This document shows positions 1-8,633 of a stretch of 64,000 nucleotides of DNA, in pieces (within the stretch, counting starts at the first letter, position 1; each line of letters opens with the position of its first letter). The stretch is taken from NCBI GenBank assembly GCA_963548155.1, contig CAUUTP010000001.1, positions 1 through 64,000 of the forward strand, read 5' to 3'. The DNA is from Eikenella sp963548155. GTDB lineage: Bacteria > Pseudomonadota > Gammaproteobacteria > Burkholderiales > Neisseriaceae. The notes beneath the pieces were generated by a model. The model searched no databases and was not told the origin of the DNA. It was given only the letters and a program-made list of their open reading frames with translations. Made by a program: the position numbers and the translations under genes.

Positions 1-407
1 CGTTGCGCCTGCGGGTCTGCTGCTACTTGCTCCACCGGCATATCGGCAAATTTTCCATATACAGGTGCAAACTGGGCATTGGCGGTCTCCATTTCTTTCT
101 CATACTGGTTGCTGCTGGTCCAGCCAAATGAGCCTTTGTAGTCGCCCAAACCAGGATAAACATACAGGTAGCCGATGGAGAACAGCCAAATCAGGATGTA
201 GAGATAAAACCACCAGCGAGGCAGCGGATTATTATATTCCTCGATGCCGTCCCAACTGTGGCCAGTGGTTTTTACATCTTCGCCTTTGGCCGGTAGCTTA
301 ACCTTATTTTGCGACAAGATTAGCCATATCAGCCCGATAAAGCTGATCACGACGATGCCGGCGATATAGTAGTTCCAGAAATTGCTAGTAAAGTGGGATG
401 TATTCAT
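1..407 (-). CDS. ccoP: cbb3-type cytochrome c oxidase subunit III, CcoP (N-terminal part)
   Basis: Reading runs off the left edge, so only the first ~135 residues are present. The protein starts MNTSHFTSNFWNYY and has two hydrophobic helices (about residues 11-30 and 66-85) separated by a charged loop, as in the membrane anchor of CcoP/FixP. The two CxxCH haem sites of the family lie further on and are not in the window. It is the last gene of ccoN-ccoO-ccoQ-ccoP. The function, passing electrons to the CcoNO core of the high-affinity oxidase, is inferred from family and context. Confidence 0.9.
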   Translation of the reverse strand, partial: MNTSHFTSNFWNYYIAGIVVISFIGLIWLILSQNKVKLPAKGEDVKTTGHSWDGIEEYNNPLPRWWFYLYILIWLFSIGYLYVYPGLGDYKGSFGWTSSNQYEKEMETANAQFAPVYGKFADMPVEQVAADPQAQ

Positions 408-448
408 TATTGTGCTCCGTGTTCACGGTCTAAGGAATCTGGTTATTG

Positions 449-598
449 TTATACCGAATCATCATCATCAATGATGCGCCGTCCCTCTTCATCATAGTGC
501 GCTTTAAATTTGCCATAGTAGGCAATACCGAGCACCACCATAAAAAACAAGAAGCAGATAACGGTGTACATAATCCGAACCAGATTCACTTCGCTCAT
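449..598 (-). CDS. ccoQ: cbb3-type oxidase assembly/stability subunit CcoQ
   Basis: A 49-residue protein starting MSEVNLVRIMYTV, with one transmembrane helix (about residues 8-28) and an acidic tail ending in four Asp, Ser and Val. Size, topology and position between ccoO and ccoP are typical of CcoQ/FixQ, a small subunit that stabilises the cbb3 oxidase. The start lies 9 bp after the ccoO stop and the stop is 41 bp before ccoP. Sequence conservation in this family is low, so the call rests mainly on context. Confidence 0.88.
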   Translation of the reverse strand: MSEVNLVRIMYTVICFLFFMVVLGIAYYGKFKAHYDEEGRRIIDDDDSV

Positions 599-607
599 GA
601 AACTGCC

Positions 608-1231
608 TTATTTTCTTACTTCATGGGTATTTTTCAGTGCCAAACCCAAGCCTTGCAGATAAGCGATTACCGCCTCCATTTCGGATTTGCCTTCCACCTG
701 CGCCGGAGCAGCGGCGATTTCCTCATCGCTATAAGGCACGCCTACCCTGCGTAGGGCACGCATATGGCTGGCTACTGTTTCGCCATCCACACGGTTTCGT
801 GCCAGCCACGGGAAAGCGGGCATATTGGAATCAGGCATTGGATCACGTGGATCCATCAAGTGGCGGCGGTGCCATTCATCTGAATAACGACCGCCAACAC
901 GTGCCAAATCGGGGCCGGTACGTTTGGAGCCCCACTGGAACGGGTGGTCGTACACCGATTCGCCAGCCACAGAATAATGGCCATAACGCTCAGTTTCAGC
1001 ACGGAAAGGGCGGATCATTTGGGAGTGGCAGTTGTAGCAGCCTTCGCGGATATAAATATCTCGGCCAGCCACCTGAAGCGCCGTATAGGGCTTCACGCCT
1101 GGGATGGGTTGAGTTACGGTTGGGCTGAAAAACAGCGGCACAACCTCAACAAACAACCCAACGCTAATCAGCAGAAAGGTAAACACAATCAGGTAGCCTA
1201 CTTTTTCTTCGGCAAGTTTTTGCAGTTGCAT
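608..1231 (-). CDS. ccoO: cbb3-type cytochrome c oxidase subunit II, CcoO
   Basis: 207 residues with an N-terminal membrane anchor (about residues 12-34) and a periplasmic mono-haem cytochrome c domain. The haem-binding CYNCH is at residues 65-69 and the probable axial Met is M137 in DSNMPAF. CcoO takes electrons from CcoP and passes them to the CcoN catalytic core during oxygen reduction at low oxygen. It lies 39 bp downstream of ccoN and 9 bp upstream of ccoQ, consistent with one operon. Length is normal. Confidence 0.96.
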   Translation of the reverse strand: MQLQKLAEEKVGYLIVFTFLLISVGLFVEVVPLFFSPTVTQPIPGVKPYTALQVAGRDIYIREGCYNCHSQMIRPFRAETERYGHYSVAGESVYDHPFQWGSKRTGPDLARVGGRYSDEWHRRHLMDPRDPMPDSNMPAFPWLARNRVDGETVASHMRALRRVGVPYSDEEIAAAPAQVEGKSEMEAVIAYLQGLGLALKNTHEVRK

Positions 1232-1270
1232 TTTGGTAGCCTGTTCTTGATTTCTATTGATTTTATAGCT

Positions 1271-2713
1271 TTAGTGCTGTTGGTTCTGTGTGAGAGCAGG
1301 AATTGCAGCATCCACCGGCCTGCCCGCTACTGCGGTGCGGTAAACGTTGTATGCCATCAATACCATGCCGCCCAGATACAGTAGCCCGCCCGATAAGCGG
1401 ATCAGATAAAAGCGCATGCTTTCACGAACCGAGGCAACAAAATAAGGATTGGTGAGCGTACCGTCTTCGTTCAACGCGCCCCACATCAAGCCCTGCATCA
1501 CGCCGGCAATCCACATGGAGGCGATATACAGCACAATACCCACTGTGCCGATCCAGAAATGCGCTTCCACCATTTTGGTGCTATACATTTCCTTCTGGCC
1601 GAACAGACGCGGAATCAGATAGTAAATCGAGCCCATGGTAACAAAACCTACCCAGCCCAAAGCACCAGCGTGCACATGGCCAACCGTCCAGTCGGTATAG
1701 TGGCTCAGGGCGTTTACGGTTTTAATCGACATCATAGGGCCTTCAAAGGTAGACATACCGTAGAAGGAGAGAGAAACCACGAGAAATTTAAGAATTGGGT
1801 CGGTACGCAGCTTGTCCCATGCACCGGAAAGAGTCATGATGCCATTGATCATGCCACCCCAAGAGGGTACAAACAGAATCAGCGACAACACCATACCCAA
1901 AGATTGCGTCCAATCTGGCAGCGCAGTGTAGTGCAGATGATGGGGGCCGGCCCACATATAAGTGAAAATCAGCGCCCAAAAGTGCACCACAGACAAGCGG
2001 TAAGAATACACGGGTCGACCAGCTTGTTTAGGCACGAAGTAGTACATCATGCCCAAGAAGCCGGCGGTGAGGAAGAAGCCCACGGCGTTGTGGCCATACC
2101 ACCATTGCACCATGGCATCAATCGCGCCGGCATAGATGGGGTAGGAGGTCATATCGAACAAACCGGCAGGCACAGCCAAGCTATTAACAACATGCAACAG
2201 TGCCACGGCCAAAATGAATGCGCCGTAAAACCAGTTGGCCACATAAATATGTTTTACTTTACGTTTAGCAAGAGTGCCAAAAAATACAATAGCATAAGCC
2301 ACCCAAACCAAAGTAATCAAAATATCAATCGGCCAAGCCAATTCGGCATATTCCTTGCCTTGTGTATAGCCCATTGGCAGAGTAACCGCCGCCAGCACAA
2401 TTACCAGCTGCCAGCCCCAAAAGGTAAAGGCTGGGAGCCAGCCGCCATACAAGCGGGCGTTACAAGTGCGCTGCACCACATAATAAGAGGTGGCGATTAG
2501 GCCGCAGCCGCCGAATGCAAAAATAACAGCATTGGTGTGCAGCGGGCGCAAACGACCAAAATGGAACCATGGCCCCACCTCAGACAGATTCAGTTGTGGG
2601 AAATAGAGCTGTGCTGCCACAATTACCCCAACCAACATCCCAACCACACCCCAAACCACTGTCATCACGGCAAACTGCCGCACTACTTTGTAGTTATAGG
2701 TTTGTGTTTCCAT
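1271..2713 (-). CDS. ccoN: cbb3-type cytochrome c oxidase subunit I, CcoN
   Basis: 480-residue polytopic membrane protein, the catalytic haem-copper subunit of the cbb3 oxidase. Visible family motifs include RPLHTNAVIFAFGG (haem His), WWYGHNAVGFF (Cu/haem ligand region), AGPHHLHYTALPDW (paired His) and TVGHVHAGALGW (paired haem His near the C-terminus). A strong GGAGG lies 6 bp before the ATG. First gene of ccoNOQP and divergent from the M61 peptidase. I looked for a symmetrical FNR site upstream and found none convincing. Confidence 0.97.
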   Translation of the reverse strand: METQTYNYKVVRQFAVMTVVWGVVGMLVGVIVAAQLYFPQLNLSEVGPWFHFGRLRPLHTNAVIFAFGGCGLIATSYYVVQRTCNARLYGGWLPAFTFWGWQLVIVLAAVTLPMGYTQGKEYAELAWPIDILITLVWVAYAIVFFGTLAKRKVKHIYVANWFYGAFILAVALLHVVNSLAVPAGLFDMTSYPIYAGAIDAMVQWWYGHNAVGFFLTAGFLGMMYYFVPKQAGRPVYSYRLSVVHFWALIFTYMWAGPHHLHYTALPDWTQSLGMVLSLILFVPSWGGMINGIMTLSGAWDKLRTDPILKFLVVSLSFYGMSTFEGPMMSIKTVNALSHYTDWTVGHVHAGALGWVGFVTMGSIYYLIPRLFGQKEMYSTKMVEAHFWIGTVGIVLYIASMWIAGVMQGLMWGALNEDGTLTNPYFVASVRESMRFYLIRLSGGLLYLGGMVLMAYNVYRTAVAGRPVDAAIPALTQNQQH

Positions 2714-2977
2714 GAAAAACCTCCATAAAGATGGCTGTACTCTTCTTTTAACACCGGTTCAGCCAAACCCATGCAGGCTGGCACATCCGATTTTCTTAAT
2801 TTATCTAGAAAGAAACCACCGCAAGCTACATACAGCGATAGACTGCGCGCAGTTTAAGCGGTATATTTTAAAACAAAATACACACTATAACCACAAAAAT
2901 ACACACATCTTTTCATTTTTCGCAAACCAGGCTACCTGAAAACACTATATCCCTTTCAATCAAAATAAAATAAACCA

Positions 2978-4717
2978 ATGCTTCACTACACCATTACCCC
3001 ACTACCCAAACAACATCTCTTCCGTGTTTGCCTGCATTTCAGCCACCACGGCAGCCAACCCGTTCGCCTCACCTTACCCAACTGGGTGCCCGGTAGCTAT
3101 ATGATTCGTGAGTTTGCCCGGCATATCGTCCGCATTGAAGCCAGCTGCAACGGTCAAGCTGCCGATTTACAAGCCATCAGCAAAAATATCTGGCAAGCCG
3201 AAGAAAACACTCATGGCGACTGGCTCATCGAATACGACGTTTATGCCTTCGATCTCTCCGTGCGCGGTTGCTATTTAGATAGCGAACGTGCCTTCTTCGA
3301 CGGTGCCGCCCTGTTTTTTCAGGTAGCCTCACACACTGAAGAGCCACACCAAGTCGAACTCCGCTTCCCCAGCCAATGGCAAACCGCCACCGCCCTGCCC
3401 AGACTGGATAACCATCTCTACCAAGCAGACAACTACCGCCACCTTATCGACTGTCCGCTTGAAGCCGGCACCCTTGAATTTCTCGAATTCACTGCTGCCG
3501 GTATTCCGCACCGCATCGTCCTCAGCGGCCACTATCCCGACTTCGACCGCCAACGACTGCTGGCCGACACCCAAGTCATCTGCGCCACCCAGCTCCAATT
3601 CTTCCCCAACCCTGCCCCGTTTGCGCACTACACATTCCTGCTGCACCTAGGCGACCACGTCTACGGTGGCCTCGAACACACATCATCCACTGCCCTGCTC
3701 GCCGACCGTAGCTGGCTACCTGAAAACAACCTGGCCGAAGCCTCTGCCAACTACACCCAGCTGCTCGGCCTGATTTCTCACGAATATTTCCACGCTTGGA
3801 ATGTTAAATCCATCAAACCCGCCGCCCTCGCCCAATCCGATCTCAACCAAGAAGCCTACACCGAGCTTTTATGGGCATTCGAAGGCATCACCTCCTATTA
3901 CGACGACCTATTCCTTGTACGCAGCGGCCGCATCAGCTCTACCGCCTATCTCGAACTCTTAGCCAAAACCATCACACGGGTGCACCGCAACCCCGGCCAT
4001 CACAAACAAACCCTGGCCCAATCCAGCTTCCACGCCTGGGATAAATACTACAAACAAAACGAAAACAGCCCAAACGCCATCACCAGCTATTATCAGCAAG
4101 GCGCCCTCGCCGCCCTCTGCCTCGATCTATCCATACGCAAGCAAAGCCGGCATAGCCTCGACAGCATCATGCAAACCCTCTATCAGGACTGGCTGACCAG
4201 AAAACAACCGCTGCATGAAACTGAATGGGAAGAGCTTGCCCAAACCATCACCGGCCTCGACTTGCGCAATCTGTTCAACCAACTCATCCGCAGCACCCAA
4301 GCCCTGCCCCTTGAAACAGCCCTCGCCCACGCCGGTTTGCGCCTACACTGGCTACCCCTGCCGCCTTCACACAACGGCGGCTGCGGGCCACTCCCCCCTA
4401 TTCCGCCAGCCAATGACTTCGGCGCCCGCTTCCAACAAAACGGCAGCGACATCACCCTCAGCCACGTACTCAACGGCAGCAGCGCCGAACAAGCCGGCCT
4501 AGCCCCCGGCGACCGCATTATCGCCATCAACGGCTACGCCGCCAATGATTTCTCCACTCAATGGCAGCAACAAAAAACCGGCAGCCAAGCCGAGCTGTAC
4601 TACTTCCGCCACGGCGCGTTGCACCACACCACTGCCACCGTACAACCTGCCGCCGCCAATACTGCCTGGCTTACCATCGAAAATCCGGCTGCACTGCAAG
4701 CCTGGCTGCAAATATAA
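2978..4717 (+). CDS. M61 family metallopeptidase with PDZ domain
   Basis: 579 residues. The N-terminal beta domain carries the family motif LPNWVPGSYMIREFARH (near residues 33-49). The gluzincin zinc site is HEYFH at residues 268-272, with a downstream Glu, E302, in FEGITSYY. The C-terminal third holds a PDZ domain (GLAPGDRIIAING). M61 enzymes are glycyl-type aminopeptidases, and PDZ-containing bacterial members have little-known substrates. No signal peptide is evident, so it is probably cytoplasmic. A perfect DUS (3318-3329) is read in frame as part of FFQVAS. Stands alone between ccoN (divergent) and ihfA. Confidence 0.9.
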   Translation: MLHYTITPLPKQHLFRVCLHFSHHGSQPVRLTLPNWVPGSYMIREFARHIVRIEASCNGQAADLQAISKNIWQAEENTHGDWLIEYDVYAFDLSVRGCYLDSERAFFDGAALFFQVASHTEEPHQVELRFPSQWQTATALPRLDNHLYQADNYRHLIDCPLEAGTLEFLEFTAAGIPHRIVLSGHYPDFDRQRLLADTQVICATQLQFFPNPAPFAHYTFLLHLGDHVYGGLEHTSSTALLADRSWLPENNLAEASANYTQLLGLISHEYFHAWNVKSIKPAALAQSDLNQEAYTELLWAFEGITSYYDDLFLVRSGRISSTAYLELLAKTITRVHRNPGHHKQTLAQSSFHAWDKYYKQNENSPNAITSYYQQGALAALCLDLSIRKQSRHSLDSIMQTLYQDWLTRKQPLHETEWEELAQTITGLDLRNLFNQLIRSTQALPLETALAHAGLRLHWLPLPPSHNGGCGPLPPIPPANDFGARFQQNGSDITLSHVLNGSSAEQAGLAPGDRIIAINGYAANDFSTQWQQQKTGSQAELYYFRHGALHHTTATVQPAAANTAWLTIENPAALQAWLQI

Positions 4718-4910
4718 AGTACAGCCATTTTTCAGGTAGCCTGTCTGGTGGCAGCTGCCAGCGAAATCCACCGTTAATAGACATAATGTACAGATTGCTA
4801 CACAATCTACCGCTCTGTTTCACAGATTTTGCCATATACCCCAGCATTCGCTTGATTTCTAAAAAGTAATTAGCGATAATCCGCAGCTTAGCAACTTAGA
4901 GGTAAACCCA

Positions 4911-5213
4911 ATGACACTCACCAAAGCAGAATTAGCCGATATTCTGGTAGAAAAAGTCAGCAATATCAGCAAGAACGACGCAAAAGAAATCGTTGAACTG
5001 TTCTTCGAAGAAATCCGCGCCACTTTAGAACGCGGCGAAGAAATCAAAATCTCCGGCTTCGGCAACTTCCAACTGCGCGACAAACCGCAGCGCCCCGGCC
5101 GCAACCCCAAAACTGGCAAAGAAGTTCCAATTACCGCCCGCCGGGTAGTAACCTTCCACGCCAGCCAAAAACTCAAAGGCATGGTGGAACACCACTATGG
5201 CAAACAGAACTGA
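4911..5213 (+). CDS. ihfA: Integration host factor subunit alpha
   Basis: 100 residues of the HU/IHF fold, with the DNA-arm region GRNPKTGKEVPITARRVVTFHAS typical of IHF alpha (about residues 63-85). IHF bends DNA sharply at specific sites and acts in transcription, replication and recombination. The start follows TTAGAGGTAAACCCA. The last 17 bp overlap the MerR-like gene, suggesting translational coupling. In many bacteria ihfA follows pheT, but here it follows a peptidase gene with a 193-bp gap. Confidence 0.95.
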   Translation: MTLTKAELADILVEKVSNISKNDAKEIVELFFEEIRATLERGEEIKISGFGNFQLRDKPQRPGRNPKTGKEVPITARRVVTFHASQKLKGMVEHHYGKQN

Positions 5214-5541
5214 ACGCGCCCTGCCGCCCATCCCGGCTAAACGCTACTTCAGCCTGGAAGAATTGTGCTATCTGGCCGATATCCAGCCCGAACAATTCTT
5301 CCAATGGCAGCAAGATAACGGCGTAGTGATCGGCCACGGCGGTAACCAATACACCCGGCAAGATGTGGTGAAAATCCGCAAATTAAGCGGCAGTTTCCCC
5401 ACCTACATCGACCGTTTCAATCTAAACGGCCACGACAGCCTGAACCGCCCCGCGGCCACTGCTGAAGAGGTTCGGCAGGATTTGCAGGTTGTTTTAGAAA
5501 AAATCGAAGCAGCCCTTGCCAAGCCGCAAAAAACAGCTTAG
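5197..5541 (+). CDS. MerR-family-like DNA-binding protein
   Basis: 114 residues. The N-terminal half (AKRYFSLEELCYLADIQPEQFFQW, then NQYTRQDVVKIRKLSGSF) resembles the winged-helix fold of MerR regulators. The C-terminal half predicts a helical dimerisation segment (EEVRQDLQVVLEKIEAALAK). No effector-binding Cys cluster is seen. It overlaps the end of ihfA by 17 bp and is followed by tRNA-Pro. An ihfA-merR pair is common in Neisseriaceae. The target is unknown. Confidence 0.8.
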   Translation: MANRTERALPPIPAKRYFSLEELCYLADIQPEQFFQWQQDNGVVIGHGGNQYTRQDVVKIRKLSGSFPTYIDRFNLNGHDSLNRPAATAEEVRQDLQVVLEKIEAALAKPQKTA

Positions 5542-5544
5542 AAT
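5516..5544 (+). promoter_or_regulatory. Probable promoter of tRNA-Pro
   Basis: TTGCCA (5516-5521), a 17-bp spacer and TAGAAT (5539-5544) form a sigma70-type promoter 17 bp before the tRNA. It overlaps the end of the MerR-like coding region. Sequence match only. Confidence 0.5.
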
Positions 5545-5561
5545 TGCTTTCTTTCGGAAGT

Positions 5562-5638
5562 CGGAGTGTGGCGCAGTCTGGTAGCGCACTTGCATGGGGT
5601 GCAAGGGGTCGAAGGTTCGAATCCTTTCACTCCGACCA
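5562..5638 (+). tRNA. tRNA-Pro (anticodon GGG)
   Basis: A 77-nt cloverleaf. The acceptor stem CGGAGTG pairs with CACTCCG, the D arm contains GCGC AGTCTGGTA GCGC, and the anticodon stem CTTGC/GCAAG encloses the loop ATGGGGT. The T arm has GGTTCGAATCC. CCA is encoded at 5636-5638. The anticodon GGG reads CCC/CCU proline codons. An integrase remnant lies immediately downstream and points towards the tRNA, so the 3' end probably once served as a phage or island attachment site. Confidence 0.97.
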
Positions 5639-5661
5639 ATTAGATACACAAAAACAGTCAG

Positions 5662-6081
5662 TTATGCTGGCTGTTTTTTCTTTTGTATCGCTTGGTTTTC
5701 GACTGGTGCCACACTGGTGCCAAAACAGGAAGCGTTGTCAGCGAATTTTTTCAGATGTTCGACGTTCAAGTGAGCATATTTTTGTACCATCTCCATGCTC
5801 GACCAGCTACCTAGTTCTTTCAGTTGGTAGATGGGTGTGCCGGAGATGACGTGGTTGGTCGCCCAAGTGTGCCGACAATCATGAAACCTGAAATCTGACA
5901 GTCCTGCCCTATCTCTGGCTTTTCGCCATGCTGCTTGATTCGCTCGCTTGATTGGTTTACCCCTGAACGTGAAGACCGCTTCCGGGTGTTTGCCTATCTA
6001 CGATTGCAGCGTCTCCATTGCCTCCTGATTTAAAGGTACGCCAATCGGTCTGCCCGACTTGGTTTTATCGGCGAATACTTA
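5662..6081 (-). pseudogene. Tyrosine recombinase (phage/island integrase), C-terminal remnant with internal stop
   Basis: Reading the minus strand in one frame from 6081 to the stop at 5662-5664 gives about 139 codons ending AIQKKKQPA. The tyrosine-recombinase catalytic block is clear: FHDCRHTWATNHVIS (the HxxR motif), then LKELGSWSSMEMVQKYAHLN (His/Trp box and the nucleophile Tyr). An in-frame TAG at 5998-6000 interrupts the frame, and the N-terminal half, including the first catalytic Arg, is missing. It lies 24 bp from tRNA-Pro, the classic position of an integrated element's integrase. It is a dead relic. Confidence 0.88.
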
Positions 6082-6346
6082 TATCCAGGTTTATAAGCCT
6101 ACTAAAAGCTACCTGAAAACGAACGCAGTGAGTTTCGCTAAAACATGATCCGCAACAAAACTAAAATGAGTTTCGGCACAGTCGAAACTGAGTTGCTGCG
6201 AAGTTAAAACCAGATTTTCAGAGAAAGAGCAATTTCCATAAAAGCAAAACGGGCAAATCAAGTCTCGCTAAAATTCTCAAGCTCCCCCTCAGCACCCGAT
6301 AAAAATGGATACCCCAGCCGATATTTACCTATGCAGCGACTTCACC
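6082..6346. other. Intergenic stretch with DUS-tailed repeat, no gene seen
   Basis: Between the integrase relic and the fpr terminator there is no convincing ORF. 6106-6144 carries one copy, in reverse orientation, of a repeat whose consensus is GAAACTCACTGCGTTCGTTTT followed by a DUS. The same repeat occurs near 7356 and 7949. The rest is AT-rich with several short AGTTTCG-like words and probably derives from the same repeat family and the decayed element. Confidence 0.55.
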
Positions 6347-6383
6347 AAAAAGGCTACCTGAAGTTTTCAGGTAGCCTTTTTGG
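6345..6383. terminator. Inverted DUS pair, bidirectional terminator of fpr
   Basis: Two perfect DUS copies (6351-6362 and 6366-6377) face each other across a 3-nt gap. They are extended by CCAAAA/TTTTGG into an ~18-bp stem with a U-rich tail. It lies 21 bp after the fpr stop. Confidence 0.85.
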
Positions 6384-6403
6384 TGTACTCAAACATTTAA
6401 ACC

Positions 6404-7180
6404 TTATTGGTCCACAAACGCGCGTTCAATCAAATAATCGCCGCGCTGCCCCATTTTGGGCGACACGGTTAAGCCGAAGCTGTTGAGCACATCGCTGGTA
6501 TCTTTGAGCATGGCCGGGCTACCGCACAACATGGCACGGTCGTCCTGCGGATTGATTGGCGGCAGACCGATGTCTTCGAATAGTTTACCACTCCGCATCA
6601 AATCGGTGAGGCGACCTTGGTGTTCGAATTCTTCGCGGGAAACAATGGGGTAATAAATCAGTTTCTCACGAATCATTTCGCCCAGGTATTCGTGATTAGG
6701 CAGCTCTTGAGTGAAGCGATCGTAGTAGGCGAGGTCTTTTTTATAGCGCACGCCATGCACGAGAATCACTTTTTCAAATTGCTCATACACTTCAGGATCT
6801 TTGGTGATGCTCAAGAACGGCGCGATACCGGTACCGGTTGAGAGCAGATAGAGGTGTTTGCCGGGGTTTAAATCGCCACAAATCAGGGTGCCGGTGGGCT
6901 TTTTGCTGATGAGCACTTCGTCGCCGACCTTGAGGTGCTGCAGGCGGCTGGTGAGCGGGCCATCTGGCACTTTAATGCTGAAAAACTCGAGATGCTCTTC
7001 CCAGTTGGCTGAAGCCACACTGTAGGCACGCATCAGGGGCTTACCGTCCACCATCAAACCGACCATGACGAATTGGCCGTTTTCAAAACGCAGGCTGTCG
7101 TCGCGGGTGCAGGTGAAGGTGAAATAGGCGTCGGTCCAGTGGTGTACGGACAGGACTTTTTGTGTGTTGAAGGCTGCCAT
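6404..7180 (-). CDS. fpr: Ferredoxin/flavodoxin--NADP+ reductase
   Basis: 258 residues, the usual length of bacterial Fpr. The FAD-binding RAYSVAS is at residues 51-57, the NADP-binding GTGIAPF at 116-122 and the pyridine-nucleotide motif CGSPAM near 219. The C-terminus YLIERAFVDQ is typical of the subclass found in Neisseria and Pseudomonas. It transfers electrons between NADPH and ferredoxin or flavodoxin, supporting Fe-S repair and oxidative-stress responses. Monocistronic, ending at a strong DUS terminator. Confidence 0.95.
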   Translation of the reverse strand: MAAFNTQKVLSVHHWTDAYFTFTCTRDDSLRFENGQFVMVGLMVDGKPLMRAYSVASANWEEHLEFFSIKVPDGPLTSRLQHLKVGDEVLISKKPTGTLICGDLNPGKHLYLLSTGTGIAPFLSITKDPEVYEQFEKVILVHGVRYKKDLAYYDRFTQELPNHEYLGEMIREKLIYYPIVSREEFEHQGRLTDLMRSGKLFEDIGLPPINPQDDRAMLCGSPAMLKDTSDVLNSFGLTVSPKMGQRGDYLIERAFVDQ

Positions 7181-7390
7181 ATTGTCTTTCTGAATAAAGT
7201 GAACCCGCTCGGCGGCGGAAAAATTTGTGAATTATAGCATTGTGTTGGTAGGGATAGGGGTTTTATTGCGAACGATTTTGCTTAAGCAGCTGCCTGATTT
7301 TTTTGTTTCCACTCCGTTGCGACCTCGGTTTAGCTTCGTTGAGGCTCACACTTTATTGAAACTCACGGCGTTCGTTTTCAGGTAGCCTAC

Positions 7391-8035
7391 TCAATGCCGA
7401 TACTGTTGTGGCTGTTGGTGACGAAACTGCCAAGGCGCCTGCGGAGCAGCTTGCCGCCACAAGCCAAGCCGATGGTTTTTGGCTTGAGCTTCAGCTTCGG
7501 CATAGGCGGCATATTCGGCCTCGCTCTGCCATTCGCGAGCGTAGCGGCGGTAGTGCCAGGCACAACCATCAGCCACCAGCTGCCAGTTGATGTCATGGCC
7601 GTTCAGGCGGATTTGTGCCACTTTGCGGCCGTAGCGGTCGGTATCTACGATTGCGGCCTGCACTCGCCGATGCAGCACTTGTTCGGCCAAACGGTCGCGG
7701 CAGGCTTTACCCTGGGCTTGCTCCAATTCCGGCGCATCGATGCCGGCAAGGCGGATTTTATGCCGCTGACCAGAGCTATCTTGCAAATGCAGTGTATCGC
7801 CATCCCACACGCGCACTACTTCGCCGCTGATGGTGTTGCTCCGGGCCGGTTCGGCACTGGCAGGCAAGGTAGAACAGGCGGCCAGCAGCATGGCACAGCC
7901 AATCATACCGATTTTGGCGGAATTTGCTTCGCTCGTTTTAGCCCCACAGAAACTCACTGCCTTCGTTTTAGCGAAACTAACTACGTTCGTTTTCAGGTAG
8001 CCTTTAGCCAGCGAAAGGGATAACTGACATTTCAT
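7391..8035 (-). CDS. Thermonuclease (SNase) family lipoprotein
   Basis: 214 residues from the ATG at 8035, 4 bp after the rdgB stop. The SNase-like domain begins near VVRVWDGDTLHLQD, with the catalytic block IRLAGIDAPE and DRYGRKVAQIRLNG (Asp, Arg and Glu positions of staphylococcal nuclease are present). A lipobox LAAC sits inside MIGCAMLLAACS, suggesting membrane anchoring. The ~30 residues before it (KGYLKTNVVSFAKTKAVSF...) are encoded by a DUS-tailed repeat, so either the leader was enlarged by a repeat insertion or translation starts further in, for example at a GTG. Confidence 0.78.
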   Translation of the reverse strand: MKCQLSLSLAKGYLKTNVVSFAKTKAVSFCGAKTSEANSAKIGMIGCAMLLAACSTLPASAEPARSNTISGEVVRVWDGDTLHLQDSSGQRHKIRLAGIDAPELEQAQGKACRDRLAEQVLHRRVQAAIVDTDRYGRKVAQIRLNGHDINWQLVADGCAWHYRRYAREWQSEAEYAAYAEAEAQAKNHRLGLWRQAAPQAPWQFRHQQPQQYRH

Positions 8036-8039
8036 CGCG

Positions 8040-8633
8040 TTAAAACCCGGCACGTATTTTTGCTACCAGTCGCCGCAAAGCTTGGGCACGGTGGCTAAGT
8101 TGGTTTTTGGTGTCCGGCGTGAGCTGAGCAGCGGTTTGCTGCAAATCGGGCAGGTAGAAATGCGGATCGTAGCCGAAGCCGTTGCTCCCGGCAGCCTGCT
8201 CCTGCCATTGCCCGTGCCATACGCCTTCAGCAATCAGCGGCTGCGGATCATCAGCGTGGCGCACCAAAACCAGCACGCAAACGTAATACACGGCACGGTT
8301 GGCTTGCGTCGCTAAATCGGCGCTCAGTTTAGCGTTGTTGGCTGCATCGGAACGCGGCTCCGTTCCGGCATAGCGTGCGGAGAGCACGCCCGGCGCGCCG
8401 TTTAGGGCAGGAGCGCAAATGCCGCTGTCGTCAGCCAGTGCGGGCAACCCGCTATGCCGGCTGGCATGTCGTGCCTTGGCCAGCGCGTTTTCTACAAAAC
8501 TTACATGTGGCTCTGGGCATTCGGGCACAGCAAAATCCGACTGCGGCCTCACCCGCCAGCCAAGTTCAGCAAACAAGGCATTGAATTCACGAAATTTCCC
8601 AGCATTGCCGCTGGCTAATACCAATTCTTTCAC
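8040..8633 (-). CDS. rdgB: XTP/dITP diphosphatase (non-canonical purine NTP pyrophosphatase)
   Basis: 197 residues of the Ham1/RdgB family. The N-terminal signature ASGNAGKFREF (residues 7-17), FVENALAKARHAS and LADDSGI (metal-binding Asp pair) are present. It hydrolyses dITP, XTP and ITP to monophosphates and so keeps deaminated purines out of DNA and RNA. It overlaps a small membrane-protein gene by 4 bp upstream and is followed after 4 bp by the nuclease gene, so the three are probably cotranscribed. Confidence 0.95.
   Translation of the reverse strand: MKELVLASGNAGKFREFNALFAELGWRVRPQSDFAVPECPEPHVSFVENALAKARHASRHSGLPALADDSGICAPALNGAPGVLSARYAGTEPRSDAANNAKLSADLATQANRAVYYVCVLVLVRHADDPQPLIAEGVWHGQWQEQAAGSNGFGYDPHFYLPDLQQTAAQLTPDTKNQLSHRAQALRRLVAKIRAGF

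Noticed and set aside
2714..2977. FNR-type operator for ccoN
   Set aside because: Looked for TTGAT-N4-ATCAA. Only half-sites were found, so I do not claim one, although FNR control of cbb3 oxidase would be expected.
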